From Lathyrus oleraceus (Eukaryota; Streptophyta; Magnoliopsida; Fabales; Fabaceae), in contig NC_066580.1 in NCBI RefSeq assembly GCF_024323335.1, positions 86,289,391 through 86,353,390 on the forward strand: 64,000 nt of DNA, read 5' to 3'. A model generated the notes under the pieces. It saw only the letters and a program-made list of their open reading frames with translations, had not been told where the DNA came from and made no database searches. This document shows positions 47,030 to 58,999 of the stretch, in pieces (position 1 is the stretch's first letter; each line of letters begins with the position of its first letter). A program made the translations under genes and the position numbers.

Positions 47030-47870
47030 ATGGGGATGTTCCCCAGTAGATGAAGCAAGTTCGAGACTTGTCTCCCCAACATAGTCAGGATTAGGAATTC
47101 CTCAGCCGGATTGAGGAAGATTCCCCAGCAGGCTTGGAAGTGGTTGTTTCCCCAAGCAAGTCTGAAGGCTATCAGAACTATTTTCTCCCCTGTAGAGACG
47201 TCTGTGGATAGTGCCTTCTATCCTCAGCAGAGCTAAAGATTGTTAAGTCCCCCAGCTAGTCTGAAAGCTATCGAATTCCTAGCTGCGTCTGAAGATTGGT
47301 AATCCCCACTGAGTTGGAAGGTTTGTATCCCCAGCGAAGGTGTCAGCGGAGTGGCTTTATTCCCCAGCAGTCTGGTTCGGAGTACTGCTATCCCCAACCT
47401 GGTCGTGAATGCTTTATCCCCGGCAGTGTTGTGGATGTCTATCCCCCAGCGTGGTCTGGTATATTATTTTCTCCAACAGAGTTAGGCTTTTCCTCAGCAG
47501 AGTGGTGAATGCTTATCCCCATCAGGGTTGTGATGTGTTCCCCTAGCAGATCCCCCTAGCAGAGGTTTGTGTTGATGGTTTTTCCCAGCAGGTTCCCCGA
47601 TTGAATCAGGTCCGGTGAAAATTATCTCCAGCAGAGTTATCCTACCTGTGAATTGGATGAGCTTTCCCCAGCGAAGTCGCATTGATTGTGTCCCAAGCAG
47701 AGTCCCCGAGTGGATTGGGATCCTTTCCCCAGCAACGGTGCTATTTTCCAACATGAGTGAGAAGTCGGTGCTATTTCCCCGCAGAGTATTCCTCAGACAG
47801 AGTCTCCCCACAGAGTTGGAGTATTTAATCAGTTGGCTCCCCAACAGGAGTTCATCATTTGCGTTTTGCA
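47030..47870 (+). repeat. TCCCCAGCAG-rich region of E7 3' UTR
   Basis: Some 25 copies of a TCCCCAGCAGAGT-like motif at irregular spacing, with many inverted repeats between them (for example TCCTCA/TGAGGA and GGAAT/ATTCC around 47095, GCTTGG/CCAAGC near 47135, GGATAG/CTATCC near 47205). The same CCCCAG motif, on the minus strand, fills part of the E5 3' UTR. Confidence 0.75.
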
Positions 47871-48180
47871 TGTAGTGATCATTGCATCCTCAAAACGCGT
47901 AGCATTTCCATTCAATGTGGAGCATTACGCCATAGAAAAATTCAAACATATGCATTCATGTGTTAACCTAATCAGACCATATCCCCGGCAGAGGCGGATC
48001 ATTGTTCATGTACGACACATTTGCTACAGTTGCTCCTGACAGCATTCAGGATTGATATTCCCCAGAGAGGTTTATTTCCTCACCCGTTTGTGAAAGAAGA
48101 GATTGATTTTCCCCAGTGAGATCCCCAGCAAGTGTTTAGCCTTGCCCTGGCATGTGTAGATGTCCTGTGATACCGGTTAG

Positions 48181-49290
48181 TGTCATGTCGGCACCCGCGT
48201 GTGTTCTTTGTTTGGTGTCGATAAACACCATTCTTTCGGTGTCGGTAAACATCGAGTCCTATCCCAGTCATTGGTAAATGTCTGGTCATCTTTCTTTGGC
48301 GTCGGTAAACACCATTCTTTCGGTGTCGGTAAACGTCGAGTCTTATCCCAGTCATCGGTAAATGTCTGGTTTTCTTTGTTGATGTCGGTAAACATCATCT
48401 TTCGATGTTCGTAACATTTTTCTCCTTCCCAAGGAGTCACCTCTCCGTTGGTTTCGATAAACATTGAGTTTTTCCTATTCGTCCGTTGACGTCTAGTTGT
48501 ACCCTTCCCCAGGAGTCACCTCTCCGTTGGTTTCGATAAACGTTGAGTTTTTCCTATTCGTCCGTTGACGTCTAGTTGTACCCTTCCCCAGGAGTCACCT
48601 CTCCGTTGGTGTCGATAAACGTTGAGTTTTTCCTATTCGTCCGTTGATGTATGGTTACACATATTATTCCCCAGTCATCGGTAAATGTCTGGTCGTCTTT
48701 TGTTTGGTGTCGGTAAACATCATCTTTCGATGTCGGTAAACGTCGAGTCTTATCCCAGTCATCGGTGAATGTCTGGTCATTCCCCAGCCAGAGATTCCCA
48801 GTAGAGTCGTCGGTAAACGTCCTATTTGGTTTTCCGGTTGCAAGTATTTGTTTTCCTTCCCCAGTGAAGTGTTCACCTCTCCGTTGGTGTCGATAAACGT
48901 CGAGCTTCTCCCTTTCGTCCGTTGACGTCTGGTCGAGTCTTTCCCATTCATCCGTTGATGTATGGTCACCTCTCCGTTGGTGTCGATAAACGTCGAGCTT
49001 CTCCCGTTCGTCCGTTGACGTCTGGTCGAGTCTTTCCCAGTCATTCATTAATGTCTGGTCACCTCTCTGTTGGTGTCGATAAACTTCGAGCTTCTCCCGT
49101 TCGTCCGTTGACGTCTGGTCGAGTCTTCCCATTCATCCGTTGATGTCTGGTCACCTCTCCGTTGGCGTCGGTAAACGTTGAGTTTTTCCCAGTCGTTCGT
49201 TGACGTCTGGTTGTGCCTTTCCTTTGATAAAAGTCAAAATCCCCAGTAGAGTCGTCGGTAAACGTCTGGTCTGGTTACTTGGCTTTTCCT
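48181..49290 (+). repeat. GTCGGTAAAC mini-hairpin array of E7 3' UTR
   Basis: Two alternating unit types. Type 1 has a CGRTAA loop: GGTGT-CGATAA-ACACC at 48214-48229, GATGT-CGGTAA-ACATC at 48381-48396, CAT-TGGTAA-ATG at 48269-48280. Type 2 has a CGTT-like loop: CGTC-CGTT-GACG at 48916-48927, CATC-CGTT-GATG at 48949-48960, CATT-CATT-AATG at 49042-49053. About thirty units in all, mixed with longer duplications of about 100 bp. The loops stay constant while both arms change in step. Confidence 0.82.
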
Positions 49291-49402
49291 TGTATTATCC
49301 CCTGCGGAGTGCAAATTTCTACGGTTCTTTGGTATTCAATCCCTGTTTACCCTGAAGGTCTGACAGTCGTTGCTCTCATCTGTTCGGGTTCCCAGTTGAC
49401 TG

Positions 49403-49414
49403 AATAGGGGCAGC
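49403..49414 (+). other. E7 polypurine tract
   Basis: AATAGGGGCAGC abuts the 3' LTR start at 49415; the same AATAGGGGCA form is used by E5. Confidence 0.8.
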
Positions 49415-52400
49415 TGTAGCACCTCAAATTTGCACCTCCCATTTTGTATATACATTTTCATTTTAGGTCATTAACATTGCATTATTATTGCATAGTCCAT
49501 CAAGTCATCAGGCAAGACTGGCATTAGGAGATTCAACTGTGCAAGCAAGCAAGTGCATTTTCTATGGAACCAAAGCCCTAGGGTTAGTACAATGAGTCCA
49601 TGTGACCCAAGGATCATTTTGAAATGGTTTGGCCAAGTATTGGAGGCTCAGAGGTCATCAGTCAATGTGCAAATCATCTAAAACCCTAAAAAGTCAACAA
49701 AAGTCAACTGTCTTTTCAACTATGGATTTGGAGGTGGGAGATGGTTAGAGATGCCTCATTCATGTGCCAACAAGTCTCATTTGACATTTCAAACATCAAC
49801 ATTGAAGAATTTGAGGTCAGATCAAGACTTTCCAAAAATAGCAGGTGACCTGTAATTTGAATTTGCCAAAAATGGAAAGGTTTTCAACTCAAGATTACAT
49901 CATCAAGAAAGCTTCAAATGAAATTGTGTCCAACATGAAAGTTGAATATATTTCTCTCCCATTTCCAAAAAGTCCAAGACCAAGAATTTCTCATGTGTGG
50001 TTGAGGAGATATGGATCAATCTTGGCAAGGTGTACTTGAAGATTCAAATGGGCATAACTTTCAAACCTAAACTCCAAATGGAGTGGCTCTTTTTTGTACA
50101 TTCTTCTCTTGACCTCTACTTACCAAATCATGCATTGCATTTCATGAATTATGATCACATGAACATTTGGTATCTCACTTGATTTTTGGAGGGAAAATGT
50201 GAAGTTTAAAATTGGTGCATTATTTGAATATTCCACCACTTCCATTGGCTCTAAAATGAAATTTTAAGTGAAATCAAATGCATTTCATGTACTGTTCACC
50301 ATGCATTTTCATGCATAGGGTGAAATTGCCAATTTGCATATGCACCTTATTTCTTGCTAATCCATTTACCATTGCCTAAACATGATTAGGAGAGTGATTA
50401 GTAGGAGGTATATAACATAAACCCTAACTGTTTTCAGCTAACAACATTCATAATTTGCAGATCTAGAAAATTTTCAAACTTTTTCTCTCACTTTTTTCCT
50501 TCAAATTCTTCAAACACATTGCATTTTTCTTGATCAATTCATCATCTGGAAGCATATTTGAGCAAGTTTGAAGGAAGATCCATAGCAATTCGTGCCTGTT
50601 TGAAGCAGCTTGAAGCTTTGATGCATCAATGGTGAAATCTGATTTTGGAGAGATCGTGCACATCTGAACCTCAAGCCTTCATCCAACCAATCATACAAGC
50701 ATTGTAGAAGAAGTCTGGAGCACCACAAGGCCTTGGATCCACCAATTCCAGTTCTGCTTCTGCAAGAGGTCATTGAATCGATCTCTTTAATTCTTAAATT
50801 CATTAGGCTATTGTTGTAGATCTTGTGTTGCTGAGTAAACTGAGCTTTTAATCATTAAATTTCATGCACAATTGGGTTAGTTATGCTGATTTGAAGATTC
50901 ATGTGTGAAACTTGATTGCTTCGATTTGATCTTGTTGCTTTGATTCATGCTTAGTTATTAGTGGATTTGTGCTCTATGTTGCAAGATCTGCACCATGATA
51001 TGTTTGATTTTGATTTCTGAAAACTTTTGTTCTTGAGCATGGCAGTGTTCATGATGAACATGATGAAGATGATGAAATTTCGTTTCCAGGCACGCGTTTG
51101 ATCTTTCAGATTTCTTTTCATGAGTTTTGCATGTGTTTGTGAAATGAAGCGCATGTACTGGTCCACCTGTATGCCACGCATTGTCCACATTGCATTTTGG
51201 TTGGTTCACGCGCATTTGACTTAGCCACATGTACTTTGACTGGCCACGTATTAAATGAAACGATGCGTTTCATGTTGTTTGGCGCCAGCATTTGAATTGT
51301 CACTCTGTTCGATCCTTGGCTTCAACATTTCTTCATATTGCTTCATTTATTTTCCTCTTATATTCATATGCCTTGCTTCATGTTTTTTTAATTTTTTCTT
51401 CATCTTTAAAAATTCATATCTAATGGAATATTGATCCAAAAATTGTGAGATTTTTTGCATTGTGTCACATTCTTTGTCTAGTATTTTATGAACATTTTTC
51501 CATAAATTGTGCATGGCTGGAAATTGTCTTTGTGCTAGAGACTTGAACACATGTCTATTTTGTACCTTGCCTTGATCATGCTTTTGTGAAATGCTGAGAT
51601 TTTATCCAATGCTTATGAAATTTGGCATGCTATAACTAGACATCATACTTGACATTTTGGTGTTGAGTTGGTATTTTTATCATGTGTCATTGCTGTTTAT
51701 GATCATGTTAAGGTAGGTGTGACAATTTGTGTCACACCTTGTGATGTTCAACTTGGTTGATTTGTTTGCCAGACCAAATGAAATCCAATTGCCTTGATTT
51801 TTTGTATGATGCATGTTAGGGATATTGTGATTGCTCATGATTTTTTCTGGAAATTTTGGAATCATTTCTGATTTAATTGAGATTTTTCATTCTGGATGGC
51901 CATATGTGAGCTTTTACATTGCCTTGAATTTCATTTGATTGTGAAATGCTTGTTCTTTATCCTATGAATGTGAAACTTTTCACACTATTTCTAGACATGT
52001 TGAATGTTGTTTTGGCTTTGTTTGAGGTCTTTATCATGATCCATTTCTGTTTTGTGCCTATGCTAACTTGGTGTGACAATTTGTGTCACACATGTGCTTG
52101 TTATGCTTGTCTTGACTTATGCAATGTGATTACCATGCCTAATGATGTCCTATGCCTCTAATTTATTGTGTGGTGATCATGTTGTGTGTCCTGTTTACTC
52201 ATGAATTTTGCCAAGATTATTTGAACCATTTTTGATTTAATGTGCCTTTGTTTCTTCTGGTGTCACAATGTGGTCACAACTTGCATACTTTGCCATGTTT
52301 GGTTCATGAAATGAATTTGGTTAATGATATTGACATGGGACCTTTTGGATTGTGTTCTTGATTGATTGAAGTTGATTCATGTTAAATTTCATCTTCTGTT

Positions 52401-54188
52401 TTGGATTTTTTCTCCATCTTTGACCCTAGGCCTTGACCTAGTGGTTTGTGACTCACAGTTGAGCTTTGATTTCAGGTTTACACATCCAAGTCCATAGTTG
52501 ATGATGCTTTCTCACTTGAGCATTGATGTTTGCTCTTGATGTTGACTAATATTGAGTTGTTTTGTAGGCTTTGAGACCAAGTGGCTTAATAGCTTGTGCC
52601 TTGCACATTGATGCTTGATGCTTTGTCTGTCTGTGTACTATTGCCTGATGACTGTTGTCTGCTTGATTAATTGACTTGTATACTGATTGGGTTAGATTTT
52701 TTTCAGGTACCTAAGTTGCTTTGAGTTCTTTTGAACTTGCTTTTGCTTTGCTTGGTTGCTTAACCACTAAGGTATAACTCTCTGACTTCATGTAGTCTGG
52801 AAGACCTGTCCTGTTATGTGGGCAGGCACCTGTCTGAAGCCCTCCTTAAGAGGCAATGCTTGTGTTTGTTTACTTTTGTGCCAAGCAGGAAAAGTCCTCC
52901 TATGAGGCAATTGGTAGATAAAAGAGATGTGTAATCCATCTCCTTCTATTCAGTGTGTCATCCACTTTGCTCACACACCTTGTGTTGGCGCATTGTGGAC
53001 ATTAACCCAAGATCTTTGTTGTGTCAGTCATATGTGGAGAAGAGTTCCCACTTTTTGAACTCCCACACTTTCATTTGTCTGAAGCTCTCCCAGGCCAGGG
53101 ATAAGAGCTGTGAGGTCTTATCCTCACTTCCCATTTCATCTGCTTCACCCTAACTCTCAATGTTAGGGTTAAGAGCTAACTACACCCGATTCCAGTTGGC
53201 TTGTGTTTCACAGCCTAACCTTGTATGAACCCAATTATTTGCATATAATGTGTGTGCTTGCTTTTTGTGATTGTATGTATTTGCTTGTGCTGTTTAGGAT
53301 AGCTTGCTCCCTGTGCAAGTTAGATAGAAACTTTATCCTAAGGCCATGGTGGATTTGCATGATAACTATCAGGCTCGAGTCAGTCTCCTTTCTAGTTTGT
53401 CATTTCCCAGTCTCTGGTTAGGTTAGAAGTTCTTTCCCTGCGTAGGGGAACTACATCGCCCTGATCCTCATACCAGATGAGGTACATAGGCAGGAGATGA
53501 GCTGATCTCTCCGGGCGCCCTTTTTCTTTTTCAACCCCTTTGAGTGTGTTTGAAGTCTAGCATAAGTCCAGCGATTGGCAGTTGGTTTCCTGCGTGTGTG
53601 TTTGTTGGTTCGGAGTCTGATGTAAGTCCAGCGATTGGCATTCGGTCTCCATGTTTGCCTGTTTGTGTGGAGTTTGACGTAAGTCCAGCGATTGGCAGTC
53701 GACTTCCTGTGTGGGTTTTGTTTGGCGTGTGTTAGCCGAGCTACGAGTGCTCTGCTTCTTCTCCGGTCAGAGAAGATACGTGTGCATAGGATGCGACATC
53801 CTAGCGAGCATGTTTTCCCCTGTCCCGAACTACGTCGACTCTGATGTCTGTGCCTGACAGACTACGTAGGCCCAGGATGCAATATCCTGCCGAGTTAGTT
53901 TCTTTCGTCGTTTCTGTGTCTCTTTCCAGCCCTGTGTGATGTTTGAGCAGCGTTTAACAACCCTTATCCTTTCTTTTGAGCGTGGATCCCGTCGAGTACG
54001 ACGGATGCGTAGGGGTGCTAATACCTTCCCTTCGCATAACCGACTCCCGATCCCATCTCTCTCTGGTCGCGAGACCATGTCTTTTCCAGGTTTACTTCGA
54101 GCGTTTCCTTTCCCTTTTTTGGGATAAATAACGCACGGTGGCGGCTCTTTTGTTTTGTTTTCCCGCCGGTTTTTCGCGTAATGCGACA
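49415..54188 (+). repeat. E7 3' LTR (4,774 bp)
   Basis: It matches 38913-43655 throughout, with scattered substitutions, three single-base indels and a 34 bp segment near 52987-53020 absent from the 5' copy; these account exactly for the 31 bp length difference. It ends GCGACA at 54188. Confidence 0.93.
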
Positions 54189-55212
54189 CAAATGCATCAA
54201 ATAAAGATGGACTCATCCAAGCTTATCCTTTCCATGATCTTCTTCAAAATTGCCCATGTAACAGATGAATATCACAAGTCCTAGGTTCAAAATAACAGCT
54301 TCACAATAATCATGTTGCAGATGAATCCTAGAGAGATCTTCAAGGATGTATCAGATGAAGTTCAAATTGCAAGAACTTGGTTCTTCACAAATTGGCATTG
54401 GCCAAGTCCTTTAGCTCAGGGAGGTTGCCTAGATTCTAAGTCCATTTGTCCAAGATCAAGCCAACAGTCCACTTAAAAGTTTTTTTTACGGTTTTTATGA
54501 GTATTATGTACATTAATGATCAAAGACCACACAACCAAGCAAAGTATATACAAACAAAATATCTCACACAATATGGTCCAAATGGACAAAGTGAAAATTT
54601 CATTAACATAAACAATTAGAATGATATGTATAATGGAAAATGAAATAAAGTGCTAAAAGTAAATTGCATTGAAGTAAAAGCTTGAAGTTAAAAGTCAATA
54701 GTTAGTAGGTTAGAGGTTAATTTTTCAAGATATTATTTGGAGAACACTCAACCCACTTATCACAAGCATGGATCCTTGAACCAAAACATCTTCCCAAGGA
54801 AGGAAAGAAGGCCAAGTTTCCACACAATACCATGAAAGAGGGGAGACTTACAATCTCACTAACTAGAATGCTTATGCCTTTAGTGTCAAAAATTTAGCGC
54901 TATGTTAGGCAATCGTAATTGGACTTATGTAGAAGTCACAACTATTTGAGGTCAGGCAATAAAATTTTTGTGTTTATGCATGTTAGAAACATAGTATAAT
55001 GGACTATGCTCATGAAACATACCACACACAAAAAAGAATATGCATAAGGTGTGGCCTAATCTTAACCATACTCATGTTAATTTTTCAATCAACTAGCAGT
55101 AGGACTTTGAGATATCATAGGCCAAATGTAATGAATGAATTAAGAAGAGGAATGAGATAAAGTGGGAAGGAGATGAATGAGATCACAAATTGGTCAAAGG
55201 AGGACTTTTATT

Positions 55213-55288
55213 AAATTAATATCATTCATTCATTTTGGGAGATGGAATGTACATTCCATCAATCCCCTAAATCCAATGATATTAATTT
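55213..55288. repeat. 76 bp foldback in E6 LTR
   Basis: Outer arms of 14 bp (AAATTAATATCATT and its complement at 55275-55288) are perfect. The centre GATGGAATGT/ACATTCCATC at 55241-55260 is a perfect 20 bp palindrome. The 14 bp between them on each side pair only in part. Confidence 0.85.
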
Positions 55289-56498
55289 GACCAAGTCAAA
55301 TCAACCTTGACCAAGGCCCAACAACGAACAAACAGACTCAATCAAGTCGATACAAATGGTCAACAAAATTTAATTGGCATTTATTCAATTAAAAATAATA
55401 AAATAGTGCATTTAAATCAAATATGTTTTGTCCGATTCCTAAAATCTCATCAAAACACCAAAGAAATGGCCATGAGATTTATCATAGGTCAAAGAAGGTC
55501 AAAGGACCTTGGAGAAAAAATTTCATAATTTTTGGACATTTAAAAATATTTTTAAAAAATTAAAAACAAATACAAAATCAATTAATTCATGAAAAATATT
55601 AATAATGATCCAAAAAATAATTTTAATTCAGAATATGAAAGATAAAAAAATTTGAAATTTTTTGGTGAAAGTCCCATATTTTTTGGATCAACATTGAATT
55701 TAATATGAATTATTGAAGAAAATGCAATAGAAATAAAAATCAGAAAAGTCTAAATTACGTGGACCATCAGATCTCCCTCATTAATTGTGGTGGCAGATTC
55801 GATGATCCCTAGCACGCGTTCCACATGGACATTAGTCAACTGCGTTGTACAAATGGTAATTAAAAGGGACGATCAAGACTAAAACGTGAGAGAAGGATCA
55901 TGTGGTTCACGCCTTGCCAACTCATCGTCGGAGCCATAGCTCCAGCCATCTTCTCTGGTGGACCTCACCGGACTGGTCCACCATGAACCATCACCATAAA
56001 GAAAAACAAGGACATGATCTTGAAGAAAAAATGGCACTGAACTCAAATTTGACCTCCATTCATTCCAATTCCAAGTATATTGAGAAATATGTGGAATTGA
56101 AATTTGAGGTACATGAACTGAGTTGCTTCGATTTGACCTCAAAGCAACTCAATCTTCTTGCCTACATTGGTAGGACTTCAGACAACCAAAGAATCAATAG
56201 AATTGAGCAAGAATTTTAGAGAATCGAAGAGTTCAAAATTTCTTAAAAATACCTTCAATGGAGGTCTGAACTCAGTTGATCTTGATCTTGCTTGTGCTTG
56301 GACTCACTCCAATTGCTTGCAGGAAGAGAATGGAAAGGTTAAGAAGCAATGGATTCCTGGAGAATTGAATTCCAAACAGTGGAGATTCAAGCTCAAATTC
56401 AAGAGAATTTAGCAAGCTTATCCTTTGAGAATTGAGGGTTTGCAATGGGGGATCAAAGCTGGCGCGATTGTCTATCAATTTCTGAGCAATTGAAGCTT

Positions 56499-56506
56499 TA
56501 TTTATA
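56499..56506 (-). promoter_or_regulatory. TATA box of E6 LTR
   Basis: TATAAATA on the minus strand in the same AGCTATAAATAA context as the E5 LTR promoter. Confidence 0.55.
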
Positions 56507-58016
56507 GCTGAATTGGTTGATAATTGCACACTCTCTTTCACTTTCCAATTTTGGAAAATGATGATGCAAGTGTGCATGGGAGCGCATAGGCCCATGAAAT
56601 GATAGCTTGAGGTCCATAATTGAAGATCATATGCACTAAAGTAAGCTTGGAATGCAAGGCAAGGGCACATTGATGTTTGAAGTTTGATCCATGCCAAATG
56701 ATATCAGCCTGTTTAAGCCATGCGCATCCTATGCATTTCTCATCCAAAATGAATGAATTTGAGCTCTTTGGAAAGGTGAGATCAAGAGGAAAAAATTTGA
56801 TGTTCAAGATTGTTTCATTTGGAGCTTGGAACTTGGAGAAATTTGAGGTGGAGGTTTGGAAATTTTTGACATATCAAAATTTTTCTAAGTGTCAAGCCAT
56901 ATGTCTCAATATTCCACCTTGCTTAACTTTTTATATGAGCTTCAAATGAGAAAAGTGTCTTCATCATAGTTGTAACTCTCTCAAATACCTTCAAAATGGT
57001 CACAAATTTCAAGTCATTTGGATCTGAAATGATAGAGTTATACATTTTTGAAGTTTGGAAAAATCACTTGATCAATGGTATAGGTCAAAAGTGACCTATA
57101 ATGCAGCCTCATATCACATGCTCAAAAAAGTTGAGTTAGCTCCCACTCCAAACATCAAAGTTGAAGTATACACATTGAATTTTATTGTGAAACTTTGAAA
57201 TATTTCATCTCATAAAAATTGAGCAAGTTATGGTCTTGGCTTCCAAATTAGGGTTCAGACAAAATGACCTATAATGTTTCAACATAGCAAATGATTTTCC
57301 AAGCAAAAATAGATCTAGGTCTCAACATGAAAGTTGTTTGGAATGTCATTTATAGTAAGTTTTATCTTGGAATAATTTTCATATGGTGAAAATTGTAGGA
57401 GATAGGGTCTAGGGAGACCCAGTTTTGGTTAGATGAATCCATCTGGCCAACCACCACCAACCAACTTGCTAATTTCCAATTCTCTTGACTTTCTTGGCTC
57501 ATGGTAGACCATATATGTATAAGATGATTAAATTTGAAGTGTCCCTTGAGAAATTTTATCAATTTGTGAGATAGCTTGTTGGATAAGTTACTCAAGATAT
57601 CGAGTCAAACTAGGGTGTCCAAGGCAAATCAATCTCAAACTCTTTAAGAAAACTTGACCAATATAACATGTAGAGATCAGTAGGACTCATATATGATGAT
57701 CATAACCATTCTTGAATCAATTCTTGGTTGTGCTCTTTGTTCATGAGGGTCTCAAACCCTAGATGTGAACTTGATGAATCAAATGAGATCATGCCCTACC
57801 TACAAAAGAGTTAGACAAATGCAAAGACATATTTTTGGTATTTTGGTTAGTGAAATGATAAAATACAAGTATGATATACTCACAAGATGCTTGGTGATCT
57901 CTCCCAAAACAAACCCAATGAAGAAGGGGTAAGGAGGATGCCAAGGTATGATCCCAATGCTAATGCTTATGATGGAATTTCATGAGGGATCTTAGGGTCC
58001 AAATTGGGGTCTTATA

Positions 58017-58970
58017 GCCAGGAAAATGTATACTTAAACTAATAATGACCTACTGTTGAGTCACTATTTCCAAGACATTTTAACTACAATTGCCCTGAGA
58101 TGGTATATGGGCCTGAATAGTGCTAGCATTCGTACTTTCAATGACTTAGGAAAGACCTTTATCAAGAAGTATAAGTACAACATGGATATGGAGCCTGATA
58201 GAGACCAGTTGAGGTTTATCCCTCAAAAGGATAAAGAGACGTTCAAAGAATATGCCCAAAGATGGAGGGAGTTAGCTGCTCAGATAAGTCCGCCTCTGGA
58301 AGAGAAGGAGATGGGGATGAGGCTAGAAGAAGGAGTTTGTGAGGAACGCTTGACTAAAGAAGAAGTGTTAGCTAGCAAGAGGTATGGTGGGAGTTTCTCT
58401 AAAAGGAAAGAGGGAGAAACTAATTCAATATCAGTGGGGAGGCTGAGGATGCCTCATTTAAGGAATATTTCTCAACCCCGTCAACATCAACACCAAGTTT
58501 CTTCAGTAATTCCGATTTTTTTTCCAACAATTCCAACAAACAATCAGTTCCAATTCAGCAACAACAACATTAACAACAACTGCAACAAAGAACCAACTAA
58601 AACAACAACAATAATCACCAACAAAATTTTGAGAGGAAGAATGTCTCTTTTAACCATATTCCTATGACTTATGCAAAATTATACCCGTCATTGGTCCTCA
58701 AGAATCTAATCCAGCCAAGAAACCCTCCGCAAATTCCTGAGCTACTATCATGGTGGTTCAAGCCTGATCTTTCTTGTGCTTTTCACTAGGGAGCCCCTGG
58801 TCATGATATAGAGAATTATAATCCATTAAATTACGGAGTTCAAAAACTTATCAAGAATGGTATGGTGTCCTCTGATGATAGAGCGTCTAATCTAAAAGCC
58901 CATTTGTTGCCTACTCATGGTAACGCTTCTGTCAACATGATAGACGGTTGTTGAGGGAATTTCTGAGTTT
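58017..58970 (+). pseudogene. E8 Gag, C-terminal two thirds
   Basis: Gag resumes in frame with ARKMYT and hits TAA at 58035-58037 (Gln position). It continues as HYFQD, LRWYMGLNSASIRTFNDLGKTF, DKETFKEYAQRWRELAAQI and EKEMGMRLEEGV; the block between EKEM and GMRLEEGV, present in E5, is deleted. An Asn/Gln-rich low-complexity region follows near 58540-58630. The variant zinc knuckle C-X2-H ... H-X4-Y (about 58777-58821) has lost its last Cys and contains a stop. Confidence 0.8.
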
Positions 58971-58999
58971 TTGATGTGAGACGTATCTGAAGATCTATG

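Larger units (their letters stand above)
46252..49402 (+). repeat. E7 repetitive 3' UTR
   Basis: This 3.1 kb region between pol and the polypurine tract has no coding sequence. It is organised into a hairpin block just after pol (46262-46463), plain sequence to about 47000, a CCCCAGCAG-rich region (47030-47870) and a GTCGGTAAAC-rich array (48181-49290). Ogre/Tat 3' UTRs are known to be hypervariable and to seed satellites. Confidence 0.85.
38913..54188 (+). mobile_element. E7: Tat-type gypsy element with 4.7 kb LTRs, gag/PRO/RT deleted
   Basis: Two long LTRs (38913-43655 and 49415-54188) flank a primer site, a short leader, a 2.4 kb pol segment starting at the end of RT, a 3.1 kb repetitive 3' UTR and a polypurine tract. 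LTRs take up 62% of its 15.3 kb. The first 600 bp of the two LTRs differ at about 18 sites by my count (3%), so it is a moderately young insertion. No 5 bp target duplication is visible: AAAAG on the left, CAAAT on the right. It cannot make gag, protease or RT and would need a helper. Confidence 0.92.
54189..58016 (-). repeat. E6: Ogre-like LTR, right fragment
   Basis: On the minus strand it begins TATAAGACCCC at 58016, matching the E5 LTR start TGTAAGACCC with the usual TG mutated to TA. It shares U3 and TATA context with E5 but is longer, so it belongs to another Ogre subgroup. The right boundary is exact because E8 gag resumes in frame at 58017. The left end is cut by E7. No coding sequence lies inside. 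Confidence 0.72.

Noticed and set aside
48080..49143. Possible CRISPR-like array or repetitive Thr/Asp/Arg-rich proteins on the minus strand
   Set aside because: Unit length and spacing are irregular, there are no unique spacers of constant length, and it lies in a plant retrotransposon 3' UTR; the ORFs are shadows of the repeats.
54189..58016. Small ORFs between E7 and E8
   Set aside because: All are short, lack recognisable domains and lie in LTR sequence similar to the E5 LTR.
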